A stretch of 7,039 nt of DNA from Actinomycetes bacterium. Lineage in GTDB: Bacteria > Actinomycetota > Acidimicrobiia > Acidimicrobiales > Palsa-688. The notes under the pieces are model-generated. The model searched no databases, was not told where the DNA came from, and worked only from the letters and a program-made list of their open reading frames with translations. The translations under genes and the position numbers were made by a program. Of this stretch, positions 6,448 to 7,039 are shown piece by piece; position 1 is the stretch's first letter; each line of letters starts with the position of its first letter. The stretch spans positions 1 through 7,039 of the forward strand of contig JAKACE010000093.1 of NCBI GenBank assembly GCA_021821705.1, written 5' to 3'.

Positions 6448-6862
6448 CCGAGCAGTCAGGCCGGTTGGTGCGCCAGGCTTGGCGGGCAGAGGCGGCTCAT
6501 GTAATTCGGGCTGGTTTCGCCTGTTCGTCACGCGAGCTGCGCCTGTCGTTCACCCCGGGTCAATGTGGACTGGGTAGGCTTAGACGGCGATGGCGCCAGC
6601 CTGGAAGCACCGACACCGGGTCTGGCGGGCATGGGCGCCTCCAAAGCGAGGCTGCGCCGGTGGCGCGCCTGTGCTGGGCGAGCACCACGACGGACGAGAG
6701 GGTGGTGGCGGTAACCAGTGGGCCGGGTGGCCGGCGACGGTTCGACGGGTATCCTTCGCGGCGCTCTTGTGAACCGGCCAGTTGCCAGGGCCGTGGCGCC
6801 AGACTGCTTATAACGAATGGGATATCCGCCACTTGCAGCGGTGCTTGCCGGCACCTGGGTGT

Positions 6863-6897
6863 CCCGAGCGACCATCGTTCGCTCGCCTTCGCTCGGG
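6863..6897. repeat. 9-bp inverted repeat with an alternative 7-bp pairing
   Basis: CCCGAGCGA (6863-6871) is perfectly complementary to TCGCTCGGG (6889-6897) across 17 bases. The left arm can instead pair over seven bases with TCGCTCG at 6879-6885 across a seven-base loop, because TTCGCTCG occurs twice (6878-6885 and 6888-6895). It could be a bidirectional terminator, an operator or a switchable RNA stem; nothing decides between them. Confidence 0.45.
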
Positions 6898-7039
6898 GTG
6901 CCACGGCCAAGTACGTTCAATTCGCTGTCGACCTGGCGTCTTGCGCCCGCCGCTTGTTCGATCCGGCTCAACCCGGGGCCACACGCGTGGGCGGCTGATG
7001 GAGAGGGATGCGAGGGGCCTTGCGCGGGCATTTCGCAAT

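Larger units (their letters stand above)
6290..7039. other. 750-base region without a supportable gene
   Basis: Reading frames of moderate size exist on both strands (for example + 6231-6998 and - 6528-7031), but their translations are rich in Arg, Pro, Ser and Cys, match no family I recognise, and overlap one another. I see no tRNA, rRNA or other known structured RNA. Stem-loops occur at 6296-6327, 6418-6447 and 6863-6897, and a short one, CGCCA/TGGCG, at 6471-6484. The region could be an intergenic spacer, gene remnants or an unrecognised RNA. A next gene may begin at ATG 6998 or 7008, but too little is visible to call it. Confidence 0.6.

Noticed and set aside
6730..6755. tRNA T-loop-like GGTTCGAC
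   Set aside because: The flanking bases do not form a T stem, and no acceptor, D or anticodon arms can be built around it.
6782..6814. Promoter-like pair TTGCCA (6782-6787) and TATAAC (6809-6814)
   Set aside because: Each hexamer is close to consensus, but the 21-base spacer is too long for a normal sigma-70-type promoter.
6231..6998. Plus-strand frame of 255 codons at the window end
   Set aside because: It starts inside the binding-protein gene, its composition is not protein-like, and it matches no family I know. A remnant cannot be excluded.
6528..7031. Minus-strand frame of 167 codons at the window end
   Set aside because: No recognisable domain, Arg/Pro/Ser-rich composition, and overlapping alternatives on both strands.
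6998..7039. Start of a further gene at ATG 6998 or ATG 7008
   Set aside because: Only 10-14 codons are visible; the purine run before 7008 is directly adjacent to the ATG, so spacing is wrong and no family can be judged.

Overview
The window comes from a GC-rich bacterium, most likely an actinobacterium. The grounds are very high GC with GC-biased third codon positions, probable TTG/GTG starts, and a lipoprotein of actinobacterial style with a long Thr/Gly/Pro-rich linker behind its lipobox. I cannot place it lower than phylum with confidence; Acidimicrobiia is only a guess.

Three convincing genes lie head to tail on the + strand. (1) 1-2161 is the 3' part of a gene for a double ATPase of a dipeptide/oligopeptide (Dpp/Opp type) ABC importer, in which a DppD-like and a DppF-like half are fused in one chain; its beginning lies upstream of the window. 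(2) 2428-3597 encodes a ten-helix EamA/DMT-family transporter with an unusual repetitive C-terminal tail. (3) 3902-6289 encodes a family 5 (SBP_bac_5) extracellular solute-binding lipoprotein, the likely peptide-capturing subunit for the importer. The permease subunits are not in the window and may lie just upstream. The binding protein would capture peptide outside the membrane and the fused ATPase would power import. The DMT protein could export or exchange a related metabolite, but nothing in the sequence fixes its substrate.

The most unusual feature is that all three genes carry long low-complexity segments built from short in-frame tandem repeats: an Ala/Gly/Glu linker between the two ATPase halves (about 560-1110), repeats just before the DMT core (2236-2421), a repetitive DMT tail (3277-3594), and a Ser/Gly/Ala/Gln-rich insert of about 147 residues inside the conserved fold of the binding protein (about 5402-5842). 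The clear tandem unit lengths are 15, 18, 21 and 24 bp, and one spaced pair has a 57-bp period; all are multiples of three and the + strand is G-rich. The gap between DMT and binding protein (3598-3901) is also built largely of degenerate hexamers and happens to encode a His-rich reading frame.

The last 750 bases (6290-7039) hold no gene I can support. They contain a weak stem-loop directly after the binding-protein stop and two further inverted repeats. I saw no tRNA, rRNA, CRISPR array, insertion sequence or attachment site.
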